Part shown: positions 16,566 to 25,682 of the stretch, in pieces | Layout of the letters: every line of letters starts with the position of its first letter | Position numbering within the stretch: position 1 is the first letter of the stretch | Source of the DNA: Accumulibacter appositus | Lineage (GTDB): Bacteria; Pseudomonadota; Gammaproteobacteria; Burkholderiales; Rhodocyclaceae | DNA: 64,000 bases | Strand: one strand, 5' to 3' | Assembly: GCF_035440685.1 (NCBI RefSeq) | Contig: NZ_DAORMW010000019.1 | Made by a program: the position numbers and the translations under genes | Notes under the pieces: generated by a model | Told to the model about the DNA's origin: nothing | What the model saw: only the letters and a program-made list of their open reading frames with translations | The model's database searches: none

Positions 16566-19151
16566 ATGAGCAAGAAACTGATCATCACCGAGAAACCCTC
16601 CGTCGCCGCTGATCTCGCACGCGCCCTTGGCGGCTTCGTTCGACACGACGACTACTTCGAAAGCGACGACTACGTGCTCTCCTCAGCCGTCGGACATCTG
16701 CTGGAACTGGCCTGCCCCGAGGAGTACGAGGTCAAGCGCGGCAAATGGTCTTTTGCCCATCTGCCGGTGATACCACCGCACTTCGCGCTTCAGCCAATTG
16801 CGAAGACCGAGGCGCGCCTGAAGTTGCTGGTCCGCCTAATCAAACGCAAGGACGTCGTCGGCCTGGTCAACGCCTGCGACGCCGGCCGTGAGGGTGAGCT
16901 GATATTCAACTACATCGTCCAGCACGCCAAGAACAGCAAGCCGGTCGAACGCCTGTGGCTGCAATCGATGACCCAACAGGCAATCAGAGACGGCTTCGCC
17001 CGCCTGCGCAGCGGCGCCGAGATGCACGGTCTTGGCGACGCTGCCGTCTGCCGCTCGGAATCCGACTGGTTGGTCGGCATCAATGGCACGCGCGCGATGA
17101 CCGCCTTCAACTCGAAGACGGGCGGCTTCCATCTGACCACCGTCGGCCGCGTTCAAACGCCGACACTGGCGCTGATGGTCGAACGCGAGGACCGTATTCG
17201 CAAGTTCAAGCCGCGCGCCTACTGGGAAGTCGAGGGACTCTTCAATTGTGCCGCCGGTGACTACCGCGGCAAGTGGTTTGACGAAAAATTCAAGGGCAAG
17301 GAAAACGACGAGCACGCACGTGCTGACCGCCTTTGGGACGAAGCGCGCGCCATCGCCCTACAGCAGAAATGCACCGGCAAGGAGGGCACGGTCAGCGAAG
17401 AGTCGAAGGCCTCAACGCAACTGTCGCCGCTGCTCTACGACCTGACCAGTCTGCAACGAGAAGCCAACAGCCGCTTCGGCTTTTCCGCGAAAGCGACGCT
17501 CGGTCTGGCGCAAGCGCTCTACGAGAAACACAAGGTATTGACCTACCCAAGGACTGACGCCCGTGCGCTGCCCGAGGATTATCGGGAAACCGTAAAAGCG
17601 ACGCTGTCGATGCTCACCGGTGAAGGCGCCGTAAAAGGCACTGACGAAGCCACCCTCGCTCGCTATGCGCCTTTTGCCGCGAACATCCTGGCCCGTCAGT
17701 GGGTAGTGCCCAACAAGCGCATCTTCAACAACGCCAAGATCTCAGATCACTTCGCGATCATCCCGACCCTGCAGGCGCCCAAGCACCTGTCCGAGCCGGA
17801 GCTGAAACTTTACGACATGGTCGTCAAGCGCTTCCTCGCCATATTCTATCCGGCCGCCGAATCTTTGATCACCACGCGCATCACACGCGTCGCCGGCGAG
17901 CCCTTTAAGACCGAAGGCAAGGTCCTGGTCAATCCCGGCTGGCTCGCGGTCTACGGCCGCGACGCTCAGGAAGGCAGCGAAGGCAATCTGGTCGCCGTTC
18001 AACCGAACGAAGTCGTGAATGCCGAAGAGGTGGTCCTCAACGTACATGAGACCAAGCCGCCACCCCGATACTCTGAAGCGACGCTGCTGACCGCCATGGA
18101 AGGCGCCGGCAAGACGATGGACGATGAGGAACTGCGCGCGGCGATGGCTGGGCGAGGCCTCGGCACGCCGGCGACACGTGCGCAGATCATCGAGAACCTG
18201 CTCGCCGAACAGTATCTTCACCGGGAGGGCCGCGAGTTGCAGCCGACCGCCAAGGCCTTCTCCCTGATGACCTTGCTCAACGGCCTGGGCATTCCCGAGC
18301 TGACCGCCCCAGAGCTTACCGGGGCATGGGAATGGAAGCTGGCGCGCATGGAGAGCGGCGAGATGTCGCGAAAAGAATTCATGAGCGAGATCGCTGCGAT
18401 GACCGAGCGCATCGTTGCCCGCGCCAAAAGCTACGACAGCGACACCATCCCCGGCGATTTCGGCGAATTGAAAACCCCCTGCCCGAAGTGCGGCGGCTTG
18501 ATCAAGGAGACCTACAAGAAGTTTCAGTGCCAGGCCTGCGACTTCTCCCTCTGGAAAATCGTCGCCGGCCGTCAGTTCGAAGGCAGCGAAATCGACGAGT
18601 TGCTCACCGAGCGCAAAATCGGCCCTTTGACCGGCTTTCGCAACAAGATGGGGCGCCCCTTCAACGCCATAATCAAGCTCAACGCCGACAACGCACCGGA
18701 GTTCGACTTTGGCCAGGGAAGCGCGGGCGACGCCGCCGAAGAAGTCGACTTTTCGCAGAGCGAAGCCCAAGGCGCCTGTCCGAAGTGCGGCGCCCGCGTC
18801 TTCCCGCACGGTATGGCCTACGTTTGCGAGAAATCGCAGGGGCCAAGCAAGAGCTGTGACTTCCGTTCCGGGACAATCATTCTCCAGCAGACGATCGAGC
18901 CCGAACAGATGCAGAAGCTGTTGAGTACCGGGCGGACCGACCTGTTGCGCGGCTTCGTCTCGGCACGCACGCGCCGCAAGTTCTCAGCCTATTTGGTGCG
19001 CGGCACCGATGGAAAAGTCGGCTTTGAATTCGAGAAACGCGAACCCAAAGCTAGCAGCAAGAAGCCCAAATCGGCTGCCGCCCCAACCGACAGCGACAAG
19101 CCCGAAACCGTAAAGAAGCCCAACCCACGCAAGACAGTGGCCAGCAGCTAG
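16566..19151 (+). CDS. topB: DNA topoisomerase III-type type IA topoisomerase
   Basis: Type IA topoisomerase of 861 residues from MSKKLIITEKPSVA, which places the Toprim domain at the extreme N-terminus; an ATG 33 bases upstream would only add a non-conserved leader. The Toprim acidic motif DAGREGELIF is near residue 105 and the catalytic tyrosine is Y327 (LTYPRTDAR). After residue 635 come two cysteine clusters (CPKCGG...CQAC near 639; CPKCGAR...C near 738), then a lysine/proline-rich tail. The N-terminal pattern and the smg-linked position fit the topoisomerase III branch of betaproteobacteria rather than TopA; that assignment is by memory of the family. Confidence 0.88.
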   Translation: MSKKLIITEKPSVAADLARALGGFVRHDDYFESDDYVLSSAVGHLLELACPEEYEVKRGKWSFAHLPVIPPHFALQPIAKTEARLKLLVRLIKRKDVVGLVNACDAGREGELIFNYIVQHAKNSKPVERLWLQSMTQQAIRDGFARLRSGAEMHGLGDAAVCRSESDWLVGINGTRAMTAFNSKTGGFHLTTVGRVQTPTLALMVEREDRIRKFKPRAYWEVEGLFNCAAGDYRGKWFDEKFKGKENDEHARADRLWDEARAIALQQKCTGKEGTVSEESKASTQLSPLLYDLTSLQREANSRFGFSAKATLGLAQALYEKHKVLTYPRTDARALPEDYRETVKATLSMLTGEGAVKGTDEATLARYAPFAANILARQWVVPNKRIFNNAKISDHFAIIPTLQAPKHLSEPELKLYDMVVKRFLAIFYPAAESLITTRITRVAGEPFKTEGKVLVNPGWLAVYGRDAQEGSEGNLVAVQPNEVVNAEEVVLNVHETKPPPRYSEATLLTAMEGAGKTMDDEELRAAMAGRGLGTPATRAQIIENLLAEQYLHREGRELQPTAKAFSLMTLLNGLGIPELTAPELTGAWEWKLARMESGEMSRKEFMSEIAAMTERIVARAKSYDSDTIPGDFGELKTPCPKCGGLIKETYKKFQCQACDFSLWKIVAGRQFEGSEIDELLTERKIGPLTGFRNKMGRPFNAIIKLNADNAPEFDFGQGSAGDAAEEVDFSQSEAQGACPKCGARVFPHGMAYVCEKSQGPSKSCDFRSGTIILQQTIEPEQMQKLLSTGRTDLLRGFVSARTRRKFSAYLVRGTDGKVGFEFEKREPKASSKKPKSAAAPTDSDKPETVKKPNPRKTVASS

Positions 19152-19164
19152 CGGTAGCCACCTC

Positions 19165-19192
19165 GGCTGCTGTTTCACGTGAAACAGCAGCC
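19165..19192. promoter_or_regulatory. parS centromere site, copy 2, within a 28-base perfect palindrome
   Basis: The core TGTTTCACGTGAAACA (19171-19186) is the consensus parS of many proteobacteria. It is embedded in a larger perfect palindrome: the flanks GGCTGC and GCAGCC extend the symmetry to 28 bases. It lies 14 bases after the topB stop, where topB and oxyR converge. Confidence 0.93.
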
Positions 19193-19240
19193 AGCAGCGC
19201 CCGCATGCGCTATCCAAAGCCTTTCCGGAAACAATGCTCG

Positions 19241-20149
19241 TCAGCCCGGGAACACCCCGGGCGGCGGTGCGTCCAGGATCGCCGCACGCAAGACGTCGAT
19301 CGCCTGCGGCCGCGGAAAGCTTGCCCGCCAAGCGATCACTACCTCCCGCACCGGCGCCGGATTGCCGAACTCCCGAAACTCCAGCAGTTCGTCGCGCGGC
19401 CACGAAGCCGCCGCAGAAGCCGGCACTACAGAGACACCCGCGCCGCTGGCAACCATGTGGCGCACCGTCTCGAGCGAGCTTCCCTCGAGTGCGCCGTCCG
19501 TACCGCCCGGCACGGAGAGCTTCGGGCACGCCTGAACCACCTGATCGCGGAAGCAATTACCGTTGCCAAGCAGCAGCAAGCTCTCGGAAGCGACCTGATC
19601 CGGATCGATCAGGGCTTGCCGCGTCAGCGGATGCCCGTACGGCAAAACCATGCAGAACGGCTCCTCGTAAACCACGCGCGAAACAATGCCTGCTTCAGCA
19701 AACGGCAAGGCGACGACGATTACGTCCAAATCCCCGCGCCGCAACTGCGCGCTCAAATTCACCGTGAAATTCTCGTGCAGAAAAAGCGGCATCCGCGGCG
19801 CACGCGCGTGCATGGCCGGAATCAGGCGCGGCAGCAGGTAGGGCGCGATGGTGTAGATGACTCCCAGGCGCAAGGGCCCCAACAAGGGGTCCTTGCCCTG
19901 CTCAACAAGCTCCTTCAGCCTGGCCGCCTCCTCCAGAACCCGTTCCGCCTGAACGGCGATTTGATCCCCGAGCATCGTCAAGCGCACTTCCGCAGACGAG
20001 CGCTCGAAGAGAATCACGCCATAGCGTTGCTCGAACTTCTTCAAGGCCACCGATAATGTCGGCTGGCTGACGTGGCATTTTTCCGCCGCGTGCCCAAAGT
20101 GCTTCTCACGAGCCAAGGTCGCTATGTAGCGTAACTCGGTCAAGGTCAT
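19241..20149 (-). CDS. oxyR: Hydrogen peroxide-responsive LysR regulator OxyR
   Basis: LysR-family transcription factor of 302 residues. The N-terminal helix-turn-helix contains HVSQPTLSVALKKFE, as in OxyR. The redox cysteines fall at C199 and C208 in GNGNCFRDQVVQAC, the same positions as in the E. coli protein, so disulfide activation by peroxide is expected; the residue before C199 is Asn rather than His. A complete OxyR operator lies upstream of ahpC at 49.5 kb in this window. The gene follows the rsuA-type gene by 16 bases on the same strand and converges with topB. Confidence 0.95.
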   Translation of the reverse strand: MTLTELRYIATLAREKHFGHAAEKCHVSQPTLSVALKKFEQRYGVILFERSSAEVRLTMLGDQIAVQAERVLEEAARLKELVEQGKDPLLGPLRLGVIYTIAPYLLPRLIPAMHARAPRMPLFLHENFTVNLSAQLRRGDLDVIVVALPFAEAGIVSRVVYEEPFCMVLPYGHPLTRQALIDPDQVASESLLLLGNGNCFRDQVVQACPKLSVPGGTDGALEGSSLETVRHMVASGAGVSVVPASAAASWPRDELLEFREFGNPAPVREVVIAWRASFPRPQAIDVLRAAILDAPPPGVFPG

Positions 20150-20165
20150 CGCCGCTCCTCTCGTT

Positions 20166-20888
20166 TCAGAAAGCGCTTGCCTTTTCGGCCGCCAACAGCG
20201 CTAGCTCCGCCTCTTCCAGCCACATCCACTGCCCCTCTTCAAGGGCCGCCGGCAGGGCGAAACCGCCGATACTAATCCGATGCAGGGCTTCGACGCGATT
20301 TCCGGCGGCGGCGAGCATGCGTTTTACCAGATGATAGCGCCCCTCGGTCACGGTCAGGCGCAGGCAGCGCGGGGCGCGAAGAACGCAGTCCAGCGCCGCG
20401 ACCGGCCTGGGGTCGTCGTGTAAGACCACCCCAGCGAGCAGGGCGGCAATCTGTAGCCCATCAACGACATGCCGCGTCGTCACCTCATAGACCTTGGGGA
20501 CGGCTTTCTTCGGCGAGGTATAGCGGTGAATGAACTGCCCGTCGTCGGTCAGCAGCAATAGCCCGGTGGTGTCCTCGTCAAGGCGCCCAACCGCCTGCAC
20601 ACCACGGGTCAACAGCGGGGAAGGAAGCAGGGAGTAAACGCCGGGATGGTGTCGAGGCCGCTGCGAGCATTCGTAGCCAGCGGGCTTGTGAAGTGCTAAA
20701 TATGCAAAACGCCGATAACGCCAGGGAACGCCATCCACCGCAAAAGTCAGGCCCTCGGCAGCGAAGCGCGCGAAAGGGTCCTCGCAAAGCCGCCCGGAAA
20801 CGCAGACGCTACCCGAGCGAACGAGCGCACGACAGTCGGCCCGGCTGCCAAAGCCCTGCGAGCGCAGCAGACGCTCCAGCTCAATCAT
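20166..20888 (-). CDS. rsuA: 16S rRNA pseudouridine synthase, RsuA family
   Basis: 240-residue enzyme with an N-terminal S4 domain (IELERLLRSQGFGSRADCRALVRSG) and a pseudouridine-synthase core whose catalytic aspartate is in VGRLDEDTTGLLLLTDDG. The later motif KVYEV and EGRYHLVKRMLAA are typical for RsuA. I chose the ATG at 20888 because it starts the S4 domain; the frame stays open 51 codons further upstream but that sequence shows no conservation. It is co-directional with oxyR, 16 bases upstream of it. Confidence 0.88.
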   Translation of the reverse strand: MIELERLLRSQGFGSRADCRALVRSGSVCVSGRLCEDPFARFAAEGLTFAVDGVPWRYRRFAYLALHKPAGYECSQRPRHHPGVYSLLPSPLLTRGVQAVGRLDEDTTGLLLLTDDGQFIHRYTSPKKAVPKVYEVTTRHVVDGLQIAALLAGVVLHDDPRPVAALDCVLRAPRCLRLTVTEGRYHLVKRMLAAAGNRVEALHRISIGGFALPAALEEGQWMWLEEAELALLAAEKASAF

Positions 20889-21109
20889 CCTCGCCGCCCA
20901 GGAAAAGCGGTGCAGCGAGCGAAGGCCAAGAGCGAGCGGCCATACGGTTGTTGCTGAAGAAGTGAACTCATGCGTGCAGTGTACACGACCTCTCGCACGG
21001 CTATCCGAAAGGAGGGAAGGATCGCCGCCCTTCCTAAGCACCGGCTATTGTTCTCACCCACGCCAGCGACGACAATAGATGGTCACCACCCAAGCTCAAG
21101 GAAGTCCGC

Positions 21110-21481
21110 ATGCTGGTCAAATTCAGTTCGAGCACCTCCGGGCAGATCATGATGTTCTCGCCTGCCGCCCGTCAACTCCTCGAAATCCTTCACAAGGACT
21201 GCAGCGCACGCGGCGTAATTACCACCGAGCAACTGCCCGAAGCGATCGACCGCCTGCGAACGGCCGTGGCCGCTGGCAGTCACGGCGCCGGTGACACGCC
21301 TCCCCAACAAGCCACCACTGCCGCCAGCAATGACGACAGCAATGACGACAGCAACCACGATCAAGCCGACGACAGCCCGCCGATCGGACTGGCTCAGCGC
21401 GCCTTCCCGCTGATCGAACTCCTCGAGTGGACGCGCAAGGAAGACGGCTTCATTCTCTGGGAAGCAGCCAAGGATTTCTAG
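21110..21481 (+). CDS. DUF1840 protein with Asn/Asp/Ser-rich linker
   Basis: 123-residue protein starting MLVKFSSSTSGQIMMF, matching the DUF1840 family found beside other small betaproteobacterial genes; function unknown. The middle (about 66-90) is an acidic low-complexity linker in which SNDD is repeated, encoded by a 12-base tandem repeat (21326-21361). The C-terminal GLAQRAFPLIELLEWTRKEDGFILWEA is again conserved. It ends one base before the amidase start, so both are one operon. Confidence 0.8.
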   Translation: MLVKFSSSTSGQIMMFSPAARQLLEILHKDCSARGVITTEQLPEAIDRLRTAVAAGSHGAGDTPPQQATTAASNDDSNDDSNHDQADDSPPIGLAQRAFPLIELLEWTRKEDGFILWEAAKDF

Positions 21482-21482
21482 G

Positions 21483-22295
21483 GTGCGCACAGCTCGATTC
21501 CGCCGCGGCCTCAGCTGCCGCCACCTCGGCCTGCATAGCTTGCCGGCGATCATCGTCAGTAGCGTGCTCGTCTTGCCGGCTGCCAAGGTCGGCGCCATGG
21601 CAGTGGCGATCGACGCCGGCCACACCCTCGCCGCTCATGGCGCGACCAGCGCGCGTGGCGGCCGTGAATTCGACTTCAATCTCATGCTTGCGAAACGCCT
21701 GAGCGACGAACTCGACCAGCGCCAGCTGGCCGTGCGACGCATCAACTTCGACGGCCAGATCGAGAGTCTGGCCGCCCGCCCCGCGCAGGCCGCCGGGGCC
21801 GATTTCTTCATTTCAATCCACCATGACTCGGTGCACGCCGATCTGCTCCAGGAATGGGATTGGCAGGGAAGCACGCAGACCTACACCGACGACTACAGCG
21901 GCTTCGCACTCTTCGTTTCTCATGACAGCCCCGATCTGGCGACCAGCCTGCGCTGCGCCTCCGCGATCGGCGCCCGCCTGCGGCGGCTGGGTTTCGTGCC
22001 TGCCCGGCATCACGCCACACCCGCATCCGGAACGCCGCGCGAGATCGCCGACGCGGCCAACGCGGTGCACTACTACGACAATCTTGTCGTCCTCTATCGC
22101 ACCACGCTGCCGGCAGTGCTCTTCGAAGCCGGAGTGATCAAAAACCGTGACGAAGAGCTGATGCTGCTCGACGCTGACCGCCAGGCCCGCATGGCAGACG
22201 GCATTGCCACCGGCATCGCTGCCTGCCTGTACACCGGCCACGCACCGGGCGCCCAGCCGCAAAACGCCAAGCGAGCTAGCGCAGCAGCCCACTGA
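21483..22295 (+). CDS. N-acetylmuramoyl-L-alanine amidase (Amidase_3 type)
   Basis: Zinc amidase that cleaves the bond between N-acetylmuramic acid and the stem peptide. The N-terminus has a hydrophobic signal (SLPAIIVSSVLVLPAAKVGAMA), and the catalytic domain starts AIDAGHTLAAHGATSARGGREFDFN, with zinc ligands H47 in DAGH and E62 in GGREF, then SIHHDS (third ligand) and catalytic Glu in LFEAGVIKN. Length 270 residues. The start is a GTG (21483) right after the DUF1840 stop; the signal would also fit a later start. Expected in the periplasm, involved in wall remodelling. Confidence 0.9.
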   Translation: MRTARFRRGLSCRHLGLHSLPAIIVSSVLVLPAAKVGAMAVAIDAGHTLAAHGATSARGGREFDFNLMLAKRLSDELDQRQLAVRRINFDGQIESLAARPAQAAGADFFISIHHDSVHADLLQEWDWQGSTQTYTDDYSGFALFVSHDSPDLATSLRCASAIGARLRRLGFVPARHHATPASGTPREIADAANAVHYYDNLVVLYRTTLPAVLFEAGVIKNRDEELMLLDADRQARMADGIATGIAACLYTGHAPGAQPQNAKRASAAAH

Positions 22296-22368
22296 GCGGC
22301 CAACGCGCCCTCAAGGAGACGCGACATCCGCGAACCTTGTGCCCGCGTGCCGCGCCGCAGCGCTGCAT

Positions 22369-24285
22369 TCAGAGCTTCCGATAGACCTCGGCGCCGCCCC
22401 TGACGAACTCGATCGCCTTTGCCTCCATTCCCTTGCTCAGTGCCTGCGCTTCGCTGACTCCCTGAGCTGCAGCATACTCCCTGACTTCCTGGGTGATCTT
22501 CATTGAACAGAAATGCGGGCCGCACATCGAGCAGAAGTGCGCCACCTTGGCCGATTCCTTGGGCAGCGTCTCGTCGTGAAACTCGCGCGCCTTGTCGGGG
22601 TCCAGGCCAAGGTTGAATTGGTCGTCCCAGCGAAACTCAAAGCGCGCCTTGGACAGCGCGTTGTCACGAATTTGCGCGCCCGGGTGGCCTTTCGCCAGAT
22701 CGGACGCGTGTGCGGCGAGCTTGTAGGTGATGATGCCTACCTTGACATCATCCTTGTCCGGCAAACCGAGGTGCTCTTTTGGCGTCACGTAGCAAAGCAT
22801 GGCGGTGCCGAACCAGCCTATCATCGCCGCGCCGATGCCGCTGGTGATGTGGTCATAGCCGGGAGCAATATCGGTGGTCAAGGGGCCCAGGGTGTAGAAG
22901 GGCGCCTCCTTGCACTGCTCGAGCTGCAGATCCATGTTCTCCTTGATCATGTGCATCGGCACATGCCCCGGACCCTCGATCATCACCTGCACATCGTGCT
23001 TCCAGGCAATGTCGGTCAGCTCGCCCAGCGTCTTCAGCTCGCCAAGTTGAGCAGCATCGTTGGCGTCGTAGATCGATCCCGGACGCAAGCCATCGCCGAG
23101 GCTGAAGGCCACATCGTAAGCTTTCATGATCTCGCAGATCTCTTCGAAGTGCGTATAGAGGAAGCTTTCCTGGTGGTGCGCCAGACACCATTTGGCCATG
23201 ATCGAACCACCGCGCGAAACGATGCCGGTCAAGCGGCTGGCAGTCAGCGGTACGTAGCGCAGGAGTACGCCAGCGTGAATCGTGAAGTAGTCGACGCCCT
23301 GCTCGGCCTGCTCGATCAGGGTGTCGCGGAAGATCTCCCAGCTCAGATCTTCGGCCTTGCCGTTGACTTTCTCGAGCGCCTGGTAGATCGGCACTGTGCC
23401 AATCGGTACCGGGCTGTTGCGAATGATCCACTCGCGCGTTTCGTGGATATTCTTGCCAGTCGACAGATCCATCACCGTGTCGCCGCCCCAGCGGATCGAC
23501 CAGGTCATCTTCTCGACCTCTTCCTGAATGCTCGAACCGAGGGCCGAGTTACCGATGTTGGCGTTGATCTTGGTCAGGAAGTTGCGACCGATGATCATCG
23601 GCTCGCTTTCCGGGTGATTGATGTTGCAGGGAATGATCGCTCGCCCGCGAGCCACTTCCGACCGCACGAACTCCGCCGTTATCTCCTCCGGAATACTGGC
23701 ACCGAAGCTGTTGCCCGCATGCTGGCGACAGAGGATTTCCGCGAAACGCTCGCCCTGCGGCCCCGAAGCCCGCAGTTGCTCGACGTAGCTGCGGCGATTG
23801 TTGTTCTCGCGAATGGCGACGTACTCCATTTCCGGAGTGATGATGCCGCGGCGCGCATAATGCATCTGGCTGACGTTGGCGCCACTCCGGGCGCGCAACG
23901 GTCGCCGCTGCAGGCCGGGGAACCGCAAGTCGTCGAGAGCCGAATCGGCGGCCCGAAGACGCCCGAAATCGGAACTCAGGCCGCCGAGTGGCTCACTATC
24001 GCCGCGCTCGGCAATCCACTGCGCGCGCAGTGCCGGCAGGCCCTGGCGGATATCGATCGTCACCTGCGGATCGGAGTACGGGCCCGAGCAGTCGTAGACG
24101 TAGATCGGCGGGTTCTTTTCGCCGCCGAAAGCAGTGTCGGTAGCCGCCTGAGAAATCTCACGCATGGGCACGCGCAGATCGGCGCGGCTACCGGTAACGT
24201 AGATCTTGCGCGAATTCGGCAAGGGCTGGATGGCGGCCTGGTCGACGTGAGCGTCAGCGGCGATGAATTTCTCGTTAGCGTTCAT
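22369..24285 (-). CDS. thiC: Phosphomethylpyrimidine synthase ThiC
   Basis: Radical-SAM enzyme that rearranges aminoimidazole ribotide to hydroxymethylpyrimidine phosphate for thiamine synthesis. Full length at 638 residues. The C-terminal cluster motif CSMCGPHFCSMK provides the three cysteines for the 4Fe-4S cluster. N-terminal RKIYVTGSRADLRVPMREI and the MARRGIITPEMEYVA-like block are typical, here MHYARRGIITPEMEYVA. A TPP riboswitch lies about 120 bases upstream on the same strand, so expression should fall when thiamine pyrophosphate is plentiful. It converges with the amidase gene. Confidence 0.97.
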   Translation of the reverse strand: MNANEKFIAADAHVDQAAIQPLPNSRKIYVTGSRADLRVPMREISQAATDTAFGGEKNPPIYVYDCSGPYSDPQVTIDIRQGLPALRAQWIAERGDSEPLGGLSSDFGRLRAADSALDDLRFPGLQRRPLRARSGANVSQMHYARRGIITPEMEYVAIRENNNRRSYVEQLRASGPQGERFAEILCRQHAGNSFGASIPEEITAEFVRSEVARGRAIIPCNINHPESEPMIIGRNFLTKINANIGNSALGSSIQEEVEKMTWSIRWGGDTVMDLSTGKNIHETREWIIRNSPVPIGTVPIYQALEKVNGKAEDLSWEIFRDTLIEQAEQGVDYFTIHAGVLLRYVPLTASRLTGIVSRGGSIMAKWCLAHHQESFLYTHFEEICEIMKAYDVAFSLGDGLRPGSIYDANDAAQLGELKTLGELTDIAWKHDVQVMIEGPGHVPMHMIKENMDLQLEQCKEAPFYTLGPLTTDIAPGYDHITSGIGAAMIGWFGTAMLCYVTPKEHLGLPDKDDVKVGIITYKLAAHASDLAKGHPGAQIRDNALSKARFEFRWDDQFNLGLDPDKAREFHDETLPKESAKVAHFCSMCGPHFCSMKITQEVREYAAAQGVSEAQALSKGMEAKAIEFVRGGAEVYRKL

Positions 24286-24404
24286 GGTGTTTCCTTGCAG
24301 AGGGGTGAAGCAAAAGCGCTACGCAAACATGCAGCATGCAAGGGACCAGCAAGACGAGAGAACCGGAGTGAGGGCAATCAACCCTACGCATCCAGCGATG
24401 CGCT

Positions 24405-24483
24405 CCGCTTCCCTACGACGGCATGACCCGTACAGGTTCGAAGGGACTCTCTCAGCCACAGCGTGATCCGCGCGGCACCCCCA
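24405..24483 (-). ncRNA. TPP (thi-box) riboswitch upstream of thiC
   Basis: Read on the minus strand the segment begins GGGGUGCC, contains the invariant GCUGAGAGAGUCCCUUCGAA and ACCUG, and ends in CAUGCCGUCGUAGGGAAG, the P2-P4/P5 pattern of the TPP aptamer. It is followed by about 120 bases of leader before the thiC ATG. Confidence 0.95.
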
Positions 24484-24703
24484 ACGTGAGCGCCCCAAAT
24501 TACTGCAACTGTCGGCATTTAGCAAGAATGTCGACATCGTCCGGGAGCACTCATCGCTCGCGGAAAGCACTGACGCGACGTGGCTATGCGGCGCTCGGCG
24601 GAAAATTCGTAAATCAAGGTCGAAGTGCCCGCGGTCGCGAGCGTTGGATAGGGCAGTCACGATCAGGTCGACGACCACCACACAGCGGTTTCCCGCACAC
24701 GGC
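24484..24703. other. Intergenic stretch with no recognised feature
   Basis: Between the riboswitch and the tRNA terminator. It should contain the thiC promoter on the minus strand. I see no open frame with a coding look, no repeat copy and no RNA gene. Confidence 0.5.
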
Positions 24704-24736
24704 AAAAAAGGAGTGCGCATCTTGTGCAGGCGCACT
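24704..24736 (-). terminator. Intrinsic terminator after the tRNA pair
   Basis: On the minus strand AGTGCGC and GCGCACT pair with an 11-base loop, followed by CC and six T residues. It is placed 20 bases after the tRNA-Glu CCA end. Confidence 0.8.
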
Positions 24737-24755
24737 GCACGAACCGCAGTGGCGC

Positions 24756-24831
24756 TGGCGTCCCCACGGGGATTCGAACCCCGGTACCTACCGTGAAAGG
24801 GTAGTGTCCTAGGCCTCTAGACGATGGGGAC
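24756..24831 (-). tRNA. tRNA-Glu (anticodon TTC)
   Basis: 76-base cloverleaf on the minus strand beginning GTCCCCATCGTCTAGAGGCC, with anticodon arm CTACC-CTTTCAC-GGTAG, a TTCGAATC T-loop, seven-pair acceptor stem GTCCCCA/TGGGGAC, discriminator G and an encoded CCA end. Confidence 0.97.
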
Positions 24832-24856
24832 CCGGAACAAAATTCTCTCGAATTGC

Positions 24857-24932
<76 letters not shown>

Positions 24933-24948
24933 TCGAAAGAAGCGCGGA

Positions 24949-25560
24949 TTATAGGCCTCGAGGCTTGCCTTGTAAAGCGCCGTTCATCACCGTCGAGAAA
25001 TCGACCCAGTCCCTCTCCCCCTCGATGTCCTGCAGGCGGCGAAGGTTGCGGACGCGGAGCTGCTTGCTCAGCGAGCGGCGCCCGATGCGGGCGTCGGAAA
25101 TGTCGATCAGCCCGAATTGCCGATCCGGCGTGTAGACCACGTTGCCGAGATGCAGCGAACGAAAGTAGACCCCGGCTTCGTGCAGGCGAATGACAAATTC
25201 CGTAAACGCCGCTTTCAGACCTCCTTCGCTCGCCGTATCGAGGCCCTCACGCCGCATCTCACGTAGCGTCTTCCCGAGCACGGGATGGTAGTGCACGGCA
25301 TCGCGGCCAATTGAAGGAATTCGCCAAACAGCAATGATCCCCGGCGCCGGAATGTGGCGCTGATGGAGTGCTTCGGCATTATCGGCAAAGCGTTGCGCAT
25401 AGGGCGACCAGGCGGCCGAAGACAACAGGCGCTTGCGCCGGAAGAGCTTGAGAATCGTCTGGTCAGCAAGCCGCAAGACCTTCTCGCCATGACCGTCCGC
25501 CTCAAGAACAGCCGCTCCGGCGCGCATCGCTAGATACTCCTCGTGCTGCAGTCTTTTCAA
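24949..25560 (-). CDS. Protein kinase-like protein of the lipopolysaccharide kinase / InaA type
   Basis: 203-residue protein that resembles the small kinase-fold family containing Kdo/WaaP kinases and InaA. Visible fold marks are LKLFRRKRLLSSA near residue 40, the catalytic-loop region LHEAGVYFRSLHLGNVVYTP near 125-145, and FGLIDISDARIGRR near 148-162. The loop reads R-S-L-H-L-G-N where a classic kinase has H-R-D-L...N, and the magnesium motif reads DIS rather than DFG, so activity is uncertain. It may phosphorylate a core-oligosaccharide sugar or be a pseudokinase. It ends 16 bases from the tRNA-Ala 5' end on the same strand. I cannot name a substrate. Confidence 0.6.
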   Translation of the reverse strand: MKRLQHEEYLAMRAGAAVLEADGHGEKVLRLADQTILKLFRRKRLLSSAAWSPYAQRFADNAEALHQRHIPAPGIIAVWRIPSIGRDAVHYHPVLGKTLREMRREGLDTASEGGLKAAFTEFVIRLHEAGVYFRSLHLGNVVYTPDRQFGLIDISDARIGRRSLSKQLRVRNLRRLQDIEGERDWVDFSTVMNGALQGKPRGL

Positions 25561-25682
25561 GCCGATTCCCCGAGCGAAAGCCCAGAGTTTACCTTCTTCC
25601 GCAAACCCTAGGCGGTATCACCCGCCTGTGGAGAAGCGACGGCCGTTAGAATGCAGTCTTTGCCACCAGCGATGATCATCCG

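Noticed and set aside
22513..24426. 637-codon open frame on plus opposite thiC
   Set aside because: Shadow of the GC-rich thiC frame; it also runs into the riboswitch, and no family is recognisable.
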